NCBI GenBank assembly: GCA_947594085.1
Contig: CANQEB010000001.1
Span: 1 to 29,998 of the forward strand
Reading direction: 5' to 3'
From: an uncultured Lachnospiraceae bacterium
GTDB taxonomy: Bacteria; Bacillota; Clostridia; Lachnospirales; Lachnospiraceae
DNA: 29,998 nt
The translations under genes and the position numbers were made by a program. Numbering within the stretch: position 1 is the first letter of the stretch; the number at the start of each line of letters is the position of its first letter. The notes beneath the pieces were generated by a model, which did no database searches, was not told the origin of the DNA, and saw only the letters and a list, made by a program, of their open reading frames with translations. Shown here one piece after another: positions 15,274 to 23,193 of this stretch.

Positions 15274-16368
15274 TTACCAGCATACATCCAGTGCACGCCG
15301 AATCACCTGATCCATATTATAATATCTGTATTCCCCCAGCCTGCCGCCGAAGATCACACGGGATTCACTCGCGGCAAGAGCCCGATATTTTTCATATAGA
15401 TCCTGATTGCGTTCATCATTCACCGGATAATACGGCTCCACACCAGCCTTCCATTCGCAGGAATATTCTCTTGTAATCACTGTCTTTCCCAGATTCCCCA
15501 CACCGAACTCAAAATGTTTGTGCTCTATGACCCGAGTGAAAGGCGTCTCTACATCCGTGAAATTCATCCCGGCTACACCCTGATAATTTCCGCAGTTCAA
15601 AACCTCTGTCTCAAAACGAAGACTGCGATACTCCAAGGGGCCATATTGATAATTGTAATAGGCATCAATGGGTCCGGTATATACCACCTTTTCGGCTAAA
15701 CCATCCAACTCAGTCCTGTGCTCCAGATAATTGCAGTTCAGCCGCACCTCGGTTCCGTCCAGCATTTTCTCTATCATTCGTGTATATCCGCCGACAGGAA
15801 TCCCTTGATAAGGGTCGTCAAAATAATTATTATCATACCGCATACGCACCGGAAGTCTGCGGATAATAAAGGCCGGCAGCTGATCGCACGGTCTCCCCCA
15901 CTGCTTCTGCGTATAGCCTTTCACCAGCTTTTCATAAACATCCCGTCCAATTAGCCGAATCGCTTGTTCCTCCAAATTGTGAGGTTCTCCGGTGAATTCC
16001 TCACGCTGTGCCTCCAGAATTTTCAGCGCCTCTTCCGGTGTGTTCACGCCCCACATCTGGTGAAACGTATTCATATTGAATGGAAGATTGTACAGCTCCC
16101 CTTTATAATTTGCCACAGGTTCATACCGAAAATGATTGAAATCGGCAAACCGCTGCACATACTGCCAGACCTCCGCATCCGCCGTGTGAAAAATATGCGG
16201 CCCATACACATGAACCTGAATGCCTTCCATTTCCTGCGTATAGAGATTTCCGGCAATATGCGCCCGTCGGTCAATCACCAGACACCTCCGGCCTGCCTTC
16301 GTCATCCGCTCGGCAAACACAGCTCCGAACAGTCCGGCGCCAACGATCAGATAATCATATGTTTTCAT
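15274..16368 (-). CDS. glf: UDP-galactopyranose mutase
   Basis: A 364-residue FAD enzyme converting UDP-galactopyranose to UDP-galactofuranose in the cytoplasm. Seen: the dinucleotide-binding VGAGLFGAVFAERM at 8-21, the GPHIFHT block at about 56-62, the YTQKQWG motif, PVGGYTRMIEKM, and a C-terminal GRLGEYRYYNMDQVI stretch that closes over the flavin. Length is usual for bacterial Glf. A GAGAGGCGGGG stretch sits ahead of ATG 16368. It is the last gene of the capsule operon, 42 bases after galE, so the two together supply UDP-Galf from UDP-glucose. It points to a galactofuranose-containing polymer. Its stop codon faces the nuclease terminator; I found no minus-strand terminator before the convergent gene. 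Confidence 0.95.
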   Translation of the reverse strand: MKTYDYLIVGAGLFGAVFAERMTKAGRRCLVIDRRAHIAGNLYTQEMEGIQVHVYGPHIFHTADAEVWQYVQRFADFNHFRYEPVANYKGELYNLPFNMNTFHQMWGVNTPEEALKILEAQREEFTGEPHNLEEQAIRLIGRDVYEKLVKGYTQKQWGRPCDQLPAFIIRRLPVRMRYDNNYFDDPYQGIPVGGYTRMIEKMLDGTEVRLNCNYLEHRTELDGLAEKVVYTGPIDAYYNYQYGPLEYRSLRFETEVLNCGNYQGVAGMNFTDVETPFTRVIEHKHFEFGVGNLGKTVITREYSCEWKAGVEPYYPVNDERNQDLYEKYRALAASESRVIFGGRLGEYRYYNMDQVIRRALDVCW

Positions 16369-16410
16369 CGCATGCCCCGCCTCTCTTTGTCTACTCCATC
16401 CCAGATTGAC

Positions 16411-17385
16411 TCAATACCTTGCGTTTTGGTGCCACTGCCACGCATGGCTCACAATCGTGTCAATATCCTCATACACCGGATTCCAGCCAAGCACCCCTCT
16501 GGCCTTTTCACAACTTCCTACCAGCTTCGCCGGATCACCCGGCCGCCGCCCGACCATTGTCACCTTGAAATCTCTTCCAGTGATCCGCTTGGCCGAATCG
16601 ATCACCTCCAGAACCGAAACACCCCTGGCATTTCCCAGATTGAAGCAATCGCTACCCAACCCTTTCTCCAGACGACGCAGCGCAAGCATATGCGCGGTCG
16701 CGAGATCGTATACATGAATATAATCCCGAATGCAGCTCCCGTCCGGCGTGTCATAATCACAGCCAAATACCCTGATATCCTCCCGCTTTCCGTTGGCTGC
16801 GTCCAGTACCAGAGGAATCAGGTGCGTCTCCGGCGTATGGCTCTCACCAACCTCGCCATCCGGATCCGCTCCCGCCGCGTTGAAATACCGCAGCACCACA
16901 AATTGCAAGCCATAGGCTGCCCCGTAATCCCTCAGGATCCGCTCCACCATCAGCTTACTTGCTCCATACGGATTGACCGGACGCTGAGGCATGTCCTCAG
17001 TAATCGGCACGCGCTCCGGCTCCCCATAGGTCGCGCATGTAGAAGAGAAAATAAACTTATCACAGTCATGCTCCCTCATCACCCTGAGCAGATTGAGCGT
17101 ATTTGACACATTGTTAAAATAATATTTTTCAGGGTCTGTCACGCTCTCCCCCACGTATGCGTACGCCGCAAAATGCAGCACAGCGTCGATCCGGTACTTA
17201 CGAAACACATTTTCCAGCTCCGCAATATTTCGCAGATCGCCCTGCTCGAAGCTGCCCCACCGGACCGCCTCCCTGTGTCCGTAGACCAGGTTGTCAAAAA
17301 CCACTGTCTCATAGCCGTTTCGGCTGAGCAGTTTATTCACATGGGAACCGATGTAACCGGCTCCGCCACAGATCAGAATCGCCAT
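16411..17385 (-). CDS. galE: UDP-glucose 4-epimerase
   Basis: A 324-residue short-chain dehydrogenase-type epimerase that interconverts UDP-glucose and UDP-galactose with bound NAD. AGGAG is 7 bases before ATG 17385, which begins MAILICGGAGYIGSH; an alternative 20 codons upstream lacks support. Seen: the Rossmann motif GGAGYIGSH at 7-15, SSTCATYGEP with the catalytic Ser/Thr, the YGASK catalytic Tyr-x-x-x-Lys, and RYFNAAGADPDGEVGE, which is typical of GalE. It feeds glf directly downstream. The gap to the decarboxylase gene (17386-17496) contains only a loose CGTGAT/ATCACG inverted repeat and no clear promoter. Confidence 0.95.
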   Translation of the reverse strand: MAILICGGAGYIGSHVNKLLSRNGYETVVFDNLVYGHREAVRWGSFEQGDLRNIAELENVFRKYRIDAVLHFAAYAYVGESVTDPEKYYFNNVSNTLNLLRVMREHDCDKFIFSSTCATYGEPERVPITEDMPQRPVNPYGASKLMVERILRDYGAAYGLQFVVLRYFNAAGADPDGEVGESHTPETHLIPLVLDAANGKREDIRVFGCDYDTPDGSCIRDYIHVYDLATAHMLALRRLEKGLGSDCFNLGNARGVSVLEVIDSAKRITGRDFKVTMVGRRPGDPAKLVGSCEKARGVLGWNPVYEDIDTIVSHAWQWHQNARY

Positions 17386-17496
17386 AGTATATCTCCTGCC
17401 AGACAGATAATTTTTAATTACAACGTGAAGCTCCAGCAAATACATAATTCTCGTGATATTCTTTTGTCCGCCTTCATCACGTGGTATTTCGTCTGA

Positions 17497-18606
17497 TCAA
17501 AGCTTCAACTCATCCATAAACGCACGCTTATTCTCCTGCGGCGCAATCGTCGGGCGGCCAAGATCTGCGCGCGATCCAATCGCACATTTCACTTCAATGA
17601 AGCTCAATTCGTTCCGTCTTTTCGCTTCCAGCAACGCCTTATCCAGCGATACAATATCCTCCACGCAAATCACGTTCGGATAGCCGCAGCCCTGTACAAT
17701 CTTCACCAGATCAATTTCCTCGGCAACGGTCGGCATACCTCCCACCGATTCATGCGCTCCGTTATTGATGACTATGTGAATCAGATTCCCGGGCTTGTTC
17801 GCCCCGATCACCGCCATCGCACCCATGTGCATCAACACGGCTCCATCTCCGTCAATGACCCAGACTTTTTTCTCCGGCTTCTGCAGTGCAATGCCAAGGG
17901 CGATCGAAGAGCTGTGTCCCATCGAACCCACCGTCAGAAAATCCGTCCCATGCGGCTGTCTGTCCGCCTCCCGTATCTCAAAAAACTCCCGGCTCGCCTT
18001 GCCCGTAGTGGAGACAATCAAATCCTCCTCTGCCACCGCTGCAATATGCCGAATGACGTCCTCCCGCAGCATGATGTTCCCATTTTTATATTCCGCTTTC
18101 TTCTCATATTCCAACGCGCCCTTACATACAACAAGCGCAGTTTGCTTTCCCTCTGCCCACAGCGGTCGGAAAGAAGCCAGCGCCCGTTCCAGTTCCTCCG
18201 CCGTCGTCTCCCTCCTGATCACAAAAGAAGAAATATTCATATCCTCCAGAAGCTTCAACGTCACCTTCCCCTGAAAAATGTGCTGCGGCTCATCGTGTAC
18301 TCCCGGTTCGCCTCGCCACCCAATAATAAAAAGGCAAGGAATCCCGTACACCTCCTCATTCATCAGGGACGCCAACGGATTGATGATGTTTCCTTCTCCG
18401 GAATTCTGCAGATATACGACCGGGACTTTGCCCGTAGCCAAATGATATCCGGCCGCCAGGGCCACGGCATTACCCTCGTTTGCCGCTATGATATGATGTC
18501 GCGCATCCGCCCCATATGTGTCCATCAGGTAATCGCACAGCGGACGTAGCTGAGAATCCGGCACGCCGGTGAAAAAATCGAAATCTTTCAAAAAATCGAG
18601 TCGCAT
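17497..18606 (-). CDS. aepY: Phosphonopyruvate decarboxylase
   Basis: A 369-residue thiamine-diphosphate enzyme that converts phosphonopyruvate to phosphonoacetaldehyde and CO2, the step that makes the unfavourable PEP mutase reaction proceed. Seen: FFTGVPDSQL at 11-20, the cofactor-activating Glu44 in ANEGNAVALAAG, GSMGHSSSIALGIA in the second half, and the ThDP-binding motif starting GDGA at 253-256 and closing with NN at 281-282, followed by GAHESVGG, which is typical of phosphonopyruvate and sulfopyruvate decarboxylases. GGAAGGG precedes ATG 18606. The gene start overlaps the end of the alcohol dehydrogenase gene by 19 bases, so translation is coupled. PEP mutase two genes upstream makes the phosphonate reading much more likely than sulfopyruvate. 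Confidence 0.93.
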   Translation of the reverse strand: MRLDFLKDFDFFTGVPDSQLRPLCDYLMDTYGADARHHIIAANEGNAVALAAGYHLATGKVPVVYLQNSGEGNIINPLASLMNEEVYGIPCLFIIGWRGEPGVHDEPQHIFQGKVTLKLLEDMNISSFVIRRETTAEELERALASFRPLWAEGKQTALVVCKGALEYEKKAEYKNGNIMLREDVIRHIAAVAEEDLIVSTTGKASREFFEIREADRQPHGTDFLTVGSMGHSSSIALGIALQKPEKKVWVIDGDGAVLMHMGAMAVIGANKPGNLIHIVINNGAHESVGGMPTVAEEIDLVKIVQGCGYPNVICVEDIVSLDKALLEAKRRNELSFIEVKCAIGSRADLGRPTIAPQENKRAFMDELKL

Positions 18607-19730
18607 GTTTCGTCCCTTCCATCTTTCAGAATACGCTGATACAAGTTCATTATTGTATTCTCATCCAGCTTTACTGGATTGTTGCCCAGCCTTGCTGGAT
18701 CTACCGATTTTGTCAACGTCTCTAATACTTTCTGTCGCTGATGTTCCGTCGGTTTGTCTATCCCGAATTCCCGCAGCAGCATGCGGAACCGCTCAATCGC
18801 CCTCTGGGAGTCCCCGCCGCCCATAGTGCGAGCGATATCAACCAGCACTCTCCGAACGTATTCCACGCCCCGCGAATCAATGCACTGCTCCAGATGTGTG
18901 CTCATATAATCCCACACCTCCGGCAGGCAGAGCGCCACCGCGTGTCCGTGAGGCAAACGGTATAAAGACGTCAGCTTATAGCTCATCGCATGAGGCGCAG
19001 TCGTCTGCGTGATATTGATCGCTCGCCCCGAATAGTTGGCTGCCTGCAATATTTTTTTTGCGGCCTCCCGGCTGTTCCTCTGAATGTAATCCTCCTGCCA
19101 TTGCAGGATCATTTCTATCGCCTGTTTTGAATATTCGGTGCTCTCTTCTGTCGATTTCACAGACCACCACGATTCAATCGCCTGGCACAGTGCGTCCAAT
19201 AACGTACATTTTTTCTGATACAACGGCAAAGTCCTCAACAAATCCGCGTCTAATATTACATAATCCGGAAGCATACTTCTCTGAGCAACCGAATACTTTC
19301 TGCCGTTCTTATAAACTACCGCAAAATGCGTCGACTCACTCCCGGTTCCGGCTGTAGTGGGAACCGCGATCATCGGTATCCGGCTGTCTTGATATTCCTG
19401 CGCCAGATAATCCTTAGAAGAATCCAGTACAGAAAACTGTCTGACGCACTTCGCAACATCAATCGCGCTCCCTCCGCCGACTGCAACAATCGTATCACAA
19501 CACTCCCGACGAAACAAGTCTACTCCTCTGCATACATCTTCATATACCGGATTCGATGTAAATCCACTAAAGCGCACGTATGACGTTCCGATATTCTCAA
19601 AAAAAACGCGAAGAGGTAACCGATCAAACGAACTGCCGCAAATCAGAAAAAACTTCCCTGCGCCGAGCGTCTGCAAAATCTCCGCGATCTGTATCCAACT
19701 TTGCTCTCCGGAAATAATTGTCTGTGGCAT
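18588..19730 (-). CDS. Phosphonoacetaldehyde reductase (iron-type alcohol dehydrogenase)
   Basis: A 380-residue group III metal-dependent alcohol dehydrogenase. Between PEP mutase and phosphonopyruvate decarboxylase it should reduce phosphonoacetaldehyde to 2-hydroxyethylphosphonate, as the PhpC/FomC/DhpG type enzymes do. Seen: nucleotide-binding GGGSAIDVAK at 85-94, PTTAGTGSE at 124-132, the metal region DALCQAIESWWS with Asp179, and candidate His ligands His247 (TTAPHAMSY) and His261/263 (LPHGHAVAL). The fourth usual ligand, a His four residues after the Asp in FucO-like enzymes, is Gln183 here. GGAGGAG lies just ahead of ATG 19730; the preceding gene stops one base earlier, so the two are translationally coupled. 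Substrate is inferred from neighbours. Confidence 0.85.
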   Translation of the reverse strand: MPQTIISGEQSWIQIAEILQTLGAGKFFLICGSSFDRLPLRVFFENIGTSYVRFSGFTSNPVYEDVCRGVDLFRRECCDTIVAVGGGSAIDVAKCVRQFSVLDSSKDYLAQEYQDSRIPMIAVPTTAGTGSESTHFAVVYKNGRKYSVAQRSMLPDYVILDADLLRTLPLYQKKCTLLDALCQAIESWWSVKSTEESTEYSKQAIEMILQWQEDYIQRNSREAAKKILQAANYSGRAINITQTTAPHAMSYKLTSLYRLPHGHAVALCLPEVWDYMSTHLEQCIDSRGVEYVRRVLVDIARTMGGGDSQRAIERFRMLLREFGIDKPTEHQRQKVLETLTKSVDPARLGNNPVKLDENTIMNLYQRILKDGRDETCDSIF

Positions 19731-19731
19731 T

Positions 19732-21741
19732 TCACTCCTCCGGAATCAGGGTAATAATATCCTTAATCGGCATGCAAAATTCTTCGCACTCTTTCCCTCT
19801 GCGATTTTCCAGAATACTCTGCGCTGCCTTCTGCATGGCAGGGAAACCGCTGCGTGTGAGCTGATTGGCATAAATGATCACATTTACACCACGAATTTTA
19901 AATTCCTCTTCTGTCACCGTATTATAAGAAGTCGGCACCACCACCAGCGGCGTATGCGAATCCTGCTCCCGGAAAAGCCTGACAAACTCGAAAATCTCCG
20001 ATGGATCCTCCTTGCGGCTATGAATCATGATCGCGTCCGCTCCGGCTTCGGTATACGAAAACGCTCGGGTCAGGGCATCCTCCATTCCTTGTTCCAGAAT
20101 CAGACTCTCGATACGTGCACAGATCATAAAATCTTTGGTTTTCTGAGCCTTCTTTCCCGCTGCAATTTTTGCACAAAAGCCTTCTATCGTATCCTGTGTC
20201 TGCTCCGCTTCCGTTCCAAACAGGGAATTCCTTTTCAGTCCGACCTTGTCCTCAATGATTACCATGGAAACGCCCATACGCTCTAAGCTCCGCACCGTAT
20301 AGACAAAATGCTCTGCCAAACCTCCGGTATCTCCGTCAAAAATAATGGGCTTCGTAGTGACCTCCATGATGTCGTCAACCGTGCGGAAACGGGAAGTCAT
20401 ATCCACCAGCTCAATGTCCGGCTTCCCTTTCGCAGTCGAATCACACAGAGAACTCAGCCACATGGCGTCGAACTGGTATGTCTTCCCCTCCCTCAAAACA
20501 GTGGTCTTCTCCGCAATCAGCCCCGTAATTCCACTGTGCGCTTCGATGGCATTGACGCAGCCTTTCATCTCGATCAGCTTTTTCAACCTGCCCCGCCGAT
20601 AGTCCGGCATCGCAAGCTGCTGGCGGGATTGTCTTTCCAGCTCTCTGTATTTTTCATCCTTTGCATAGGGAAATTCCACAAGTCTTCCGCCATATTCTGC
20701 CAGCACCCGAATCACTTCGTCCCGTATCGGCTGCTGAAATCCTGTACGCCAGTCGTCTCCATGAACGACAAAATCCGGCCGGAGTTCCCGCAGATTATCC
20801 GCATAGCTGAGCGTCTTCTGCTCCACCACGCGATACACGCCAGAAATGTTTTTCATAACTGTCCTACGCTCTTCAAAAGATAACAGCGGAAAACGTTTAT
20901 AGCTGGCAACCGCCTCATCCGACAAAACGCCGATGATAAGCTTCCCTAACCGCTCCGCCTTTTTGATGATCGCAATATGTCCACTGTGAATGACATCGGT
21001 GGAAAAGCACATATAGACGGTTCGATTCTCAATTTCCCGAAGCTGGGCCGAAACCTGCTCCAGATCCTCTGGCGTATCAATCTCTGCGCACAACGCCTCT
21101 TTCACGTCGAAAGGAGCAATATAGCATCTGTCTGACACTTCATTAAACGCATTTTCGGCATAACAGTTTCGCCGACCGGCTTCGCAAAATTCGCAGATCG
21201 CATCCAGCCAGATCTTCCAATCGTCTTTGTTCAGCCTATAGAGGGGCTGCGCGGCAAGCGCCTGGTCAAAATATTCAATCCCAATCTTGCTGATGCGACC
21301 ATCCCGCACGACTACCTTAAAATCCTTTTCGGGAAGCTTTGCAGTAGAACTGACTGTCATACAACTTGTCCCACTTCCTAAAACCCCATCAAGCACACCG
21401 AGCTCGAATACCAGATCCCCATGCATCAGAATGATGTCTTCATCTTTAAAGTACTCTCTGGCGCAATAGATTGAATATATGTAATTTGTATCGGCATACA
21501 ACGGATTTTTGACAAAAGCAATCTGCAGGGGCAGATCCAGAGAATCACAGTAGTTTGCCAGAACATCATCATAATATCCGGTCGTCATGACCACTTCTGC
21601 AATACCTGCCTCGGCAAGCAGACGGAGCTGCCGGCTTACAATCGTCTCTCTCGCAGAAATCTCGGTCATACATTTGGGTTGTTCCGACGTCAGCACACCC
21701 ATGCGATGGCCAAGGCCGGAGTTTAGGATCAATGCTTTCAT
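19732..21741 (-). CDS. Trifunctional fusion: NTP transferase, cytidylyltransferase and PEP mutase
   Basis: A 669-residue three-domain protein. Residues 1-235: LicC/PntC-like nucleotidyltransferase with SGLGHRMG at 8-15, PKCM at 22-25, HGDLVF with Asp109, and IDTPEDL at 221-227. Residues 241-375: TagD/GCT-like cytidylyltransferase with HSGH at 252-255, LSFEERRTVMK and VVHGDDWRTG. Residues 385-669: PEP mutase with FDGDTGG at 468-474 and the diagnostic E-D-K-x5-N-S signature at 497-506 (EDKVGLKRNS), which separates true mutases from isocitrate-lyase-like hydrolases. It converts PEP to phosphonopyruvate and presumably loads the finished phosphonate onto a nucleotide for transfer to the capsule. 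Its ATG overlaps the flippase stop as TAATG. All three active sites look intact. Which nucleotidyltransferase uses the phosphonate cannot be read from sequence. Confidence 0.92.
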   Translation of the reverse strand: MKALILNSGLGHRMGVLTSEQPKCMTEISARETIVSRQLRLLAEAGIAEVVMTTGYYDDVLANYCDSLDLPLQIAFVKNPLYADTNYIYSIYCAREYFKDEDIILMHGDLVFELGVLDGVLGSGTSCMTVSSTAKLPEKDFKVVVRDGRISKIGIEYFDQALAAQPLYRLNKDDWKIWLDAICEFCEAGRRNCYAENAFNEVSDRCYIAPFDVKEALCAEIDTPEDLEQVSAQLREIENRTVYMCFSTDVIHSGHIAIIKKAERLGKLIIGVLSDEAVASYKRFPLLSFEERRTVMKNISGVYRVVEQKTLSYADNLRELRPDFVVHGDDWRTGFQQPIRDEVIRVLAEYGGRLVEFPYAKDEKYRELERQSRQQLAMPDYRRGRLKKLIEMKGCVNAIEAHSGITGLIAEKTTVLREGKTYQFDAMWLSSLCDSTAKGKPDIELVDMTSRFRTVDDIMEVTTKPIIFDGDTGGLAEHFVYTVRSLERMGVSMVIIEDKVGLKRNSLFGTEAEQTQDTIEGFCAKIAAGKKAQKTKDFMICARIESLILEQGMEDALTRAFSYTEAGADAIMIHSRKEDPSEIFEFVRLFREQDSHTPLVVVPTSYNTVTEEEFKIRGVNVIIYANQLTRSGFPAMQKAAQSILENRRGKECEEFCMPIKDIITLIPEE

Positions 21742-23174
21742 TACAGCCCATCCTCCATCTTCAGTTTCTCTAACGTTGGCAACATCCTCTTCTTAGTATA
21801 AATCGTTACAATAACCACAATAGCCAAAGCAACCGCATACCGTATAATTTTCATCTGATATACTAAATTGCTAAACAACGATACGCTTATTACCACTAAA
21901 GATAATCCTCCAAGATACTTCATATCATAAACAGGTTCTGCTACTACCCTCTTCATTGCAAAATAATCTATTATTGCCTGTAATAAATAGCAAACAAACG
22001 TTGTATACCCTGCAGCAATATATCCATATTTCCGTATGAATATCAAATTCAATACAATATTCAAAAGACATGCGCTTACACTGGCATACATCACATATTT
22101 GGGGCGCTTATAATAATATACAATATTAGCATAAATAAAATATTGAACCTGAAAGAAAACGCCCCCTACAACCGATGGTATCACATAAACCGCCTTCTGA
22201 TAGTCCTTCGTCGCCATTATGATCACTACCTCCGGCGCCAGCATAATTACAAGTATACACAATATAGCTATTACAGTCAGAATTGGCATAGTCACCATAG
22301 AGATAGACTTATAGTCTTTTGCCTTGCATCTTTCATACGTAAAAGGAATAAGTGACGCGTTGACAGAAGACCATATAATAGACGCGATCGACGCTACCGA
22401 ATATGCCACACTGTAATGAGCGGTCGCTGTATCATTTACAATTCTGGATATCATAAGCTTATCTGAGCTTCCAAGTAAATTTGTGGACAAATAGTGTGGA
22501 ATCAATGGTAAATTGAAAAGAAACGCTGCTTTCCAATACTTTACTTCAACCTTGCCTTTGGCCCTGATCGCCAGATAAATATAAAACCCGGCATATAACA
22601 CAATCAAAGGTATTTCTGCTCCAAATAGTCTCGCATATAGTCGATTATCCTGAAAATAATAAATGCAGACAATCGCAATCGTTGGTGAAAGAATTGCAGA
22701 TGTAACTGTCCAGAAAGCCATTGCTTTGTATTTCAATTCATATCGCTGTCTGCTTGTCCAAAAATTATAGGCAGGCTGAAACAAATATACGGCTCCCATC
22801 AAAAAAAGCAAAGGTAAATCCAGACCAAACCATGTTCCAAAAAAACAATAGATAAACAATACAACACAAAATGTAAGTATAGTGATCAGATTAGAAAATA
22901 CAAGCATCGAATAGGAATATTCGTTTCTTTGATTTGCATAATCCATCATACCATTATTAAACACACCATAAGAAAGGCAGAACATTGCAATAATGCCCAA
23001 AAGATTCAACCATGTTAAAAATACTGAAGCCTGGCCATATTCCTCCGCTGTTAATAACCTTGTGTAAAACGGTGTCGTAAGATAGGAAATACCTTTCGAG
23101 ACTACCGTCGCAAGAAATAATGACGTTGACGCCTTTACGCTGCGTGGAATCTTATTTAGTATATTTCTTTTCAT
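21741..23174 (-). CDS. Polysaccharide flippase (Wzx-like)
   Basis: A 477-residue multi-pass membrane protein of the oligosaccharide flippase superfamily (MVF/MATE fold), with about 12-14 hydrophobic segments and the typical N-terminal S-x-F-x-x-T-V-x-S-K-G-I-x-Y-x-x-T-P-x-Y pattern (residues 18-38). It should move lipid-linked repeat units across the membrane for polymerisation. It is AT-rich compared with the gene after it. Ribosome binding is weak (GAGG 14 bases before ATG 23174), so coupling to the upstream gene, 19 bases away, is likely. Its stop codon shares a base with the start codon of the PEP mutase fusion. Confidence 0.9.
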   Translation of the reverse strand: MKRNILNKIPRSVKASTSLFLATVVSKGISYLTTPFYTRLLTAEEYGQASVFLTWLNLLGIIAMFCLSYGVFNNGMMDYANQRNEYSYSMLVFSNLITILTFCVVLFIYCFFGTWFGLDLPLLFLMGAVYLFQPAYNFWTSRQRYELKYKAMAFWTVTSAILSPTIAIVCIYYFQDNRLYARLFGAEIPLIVLYAGFYIYLAIRAKGKVEVKYWKAAFLFNLPLIPHYLSTNLLGSSDKLMISRIVNDTATAHYSVAYSVASIASIIWSSVNASLIPFTYERCKAKDYKSISMVTMPILTVIAILCILVIMLAPEVVIIMATKDYQKAVYVIPSVVGGVFFQVQYFIYANIVYYYKRPKYVMYASVSACLLNIVLNLIFIRKYGYIAAGYTTFVCYLLQAIIDYFAMKRVVAEPVYDMKYLGGLSLVVISVSLFSNLVYQMKIIRYAVALAIVVIVTIYTKKRMLPTLEKLKMEDGL

Positions 23175-23193
23175 AAGTGTCTAAAGCCTCAAG

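Noticed and set aside
15964..17106. 380-codon plus-strand open frame opposite glf and galE
   Set aside because: It spans two conserved minus-strand genes, with no recognised domain and a His/Arg/Pro-rich shadow composition.
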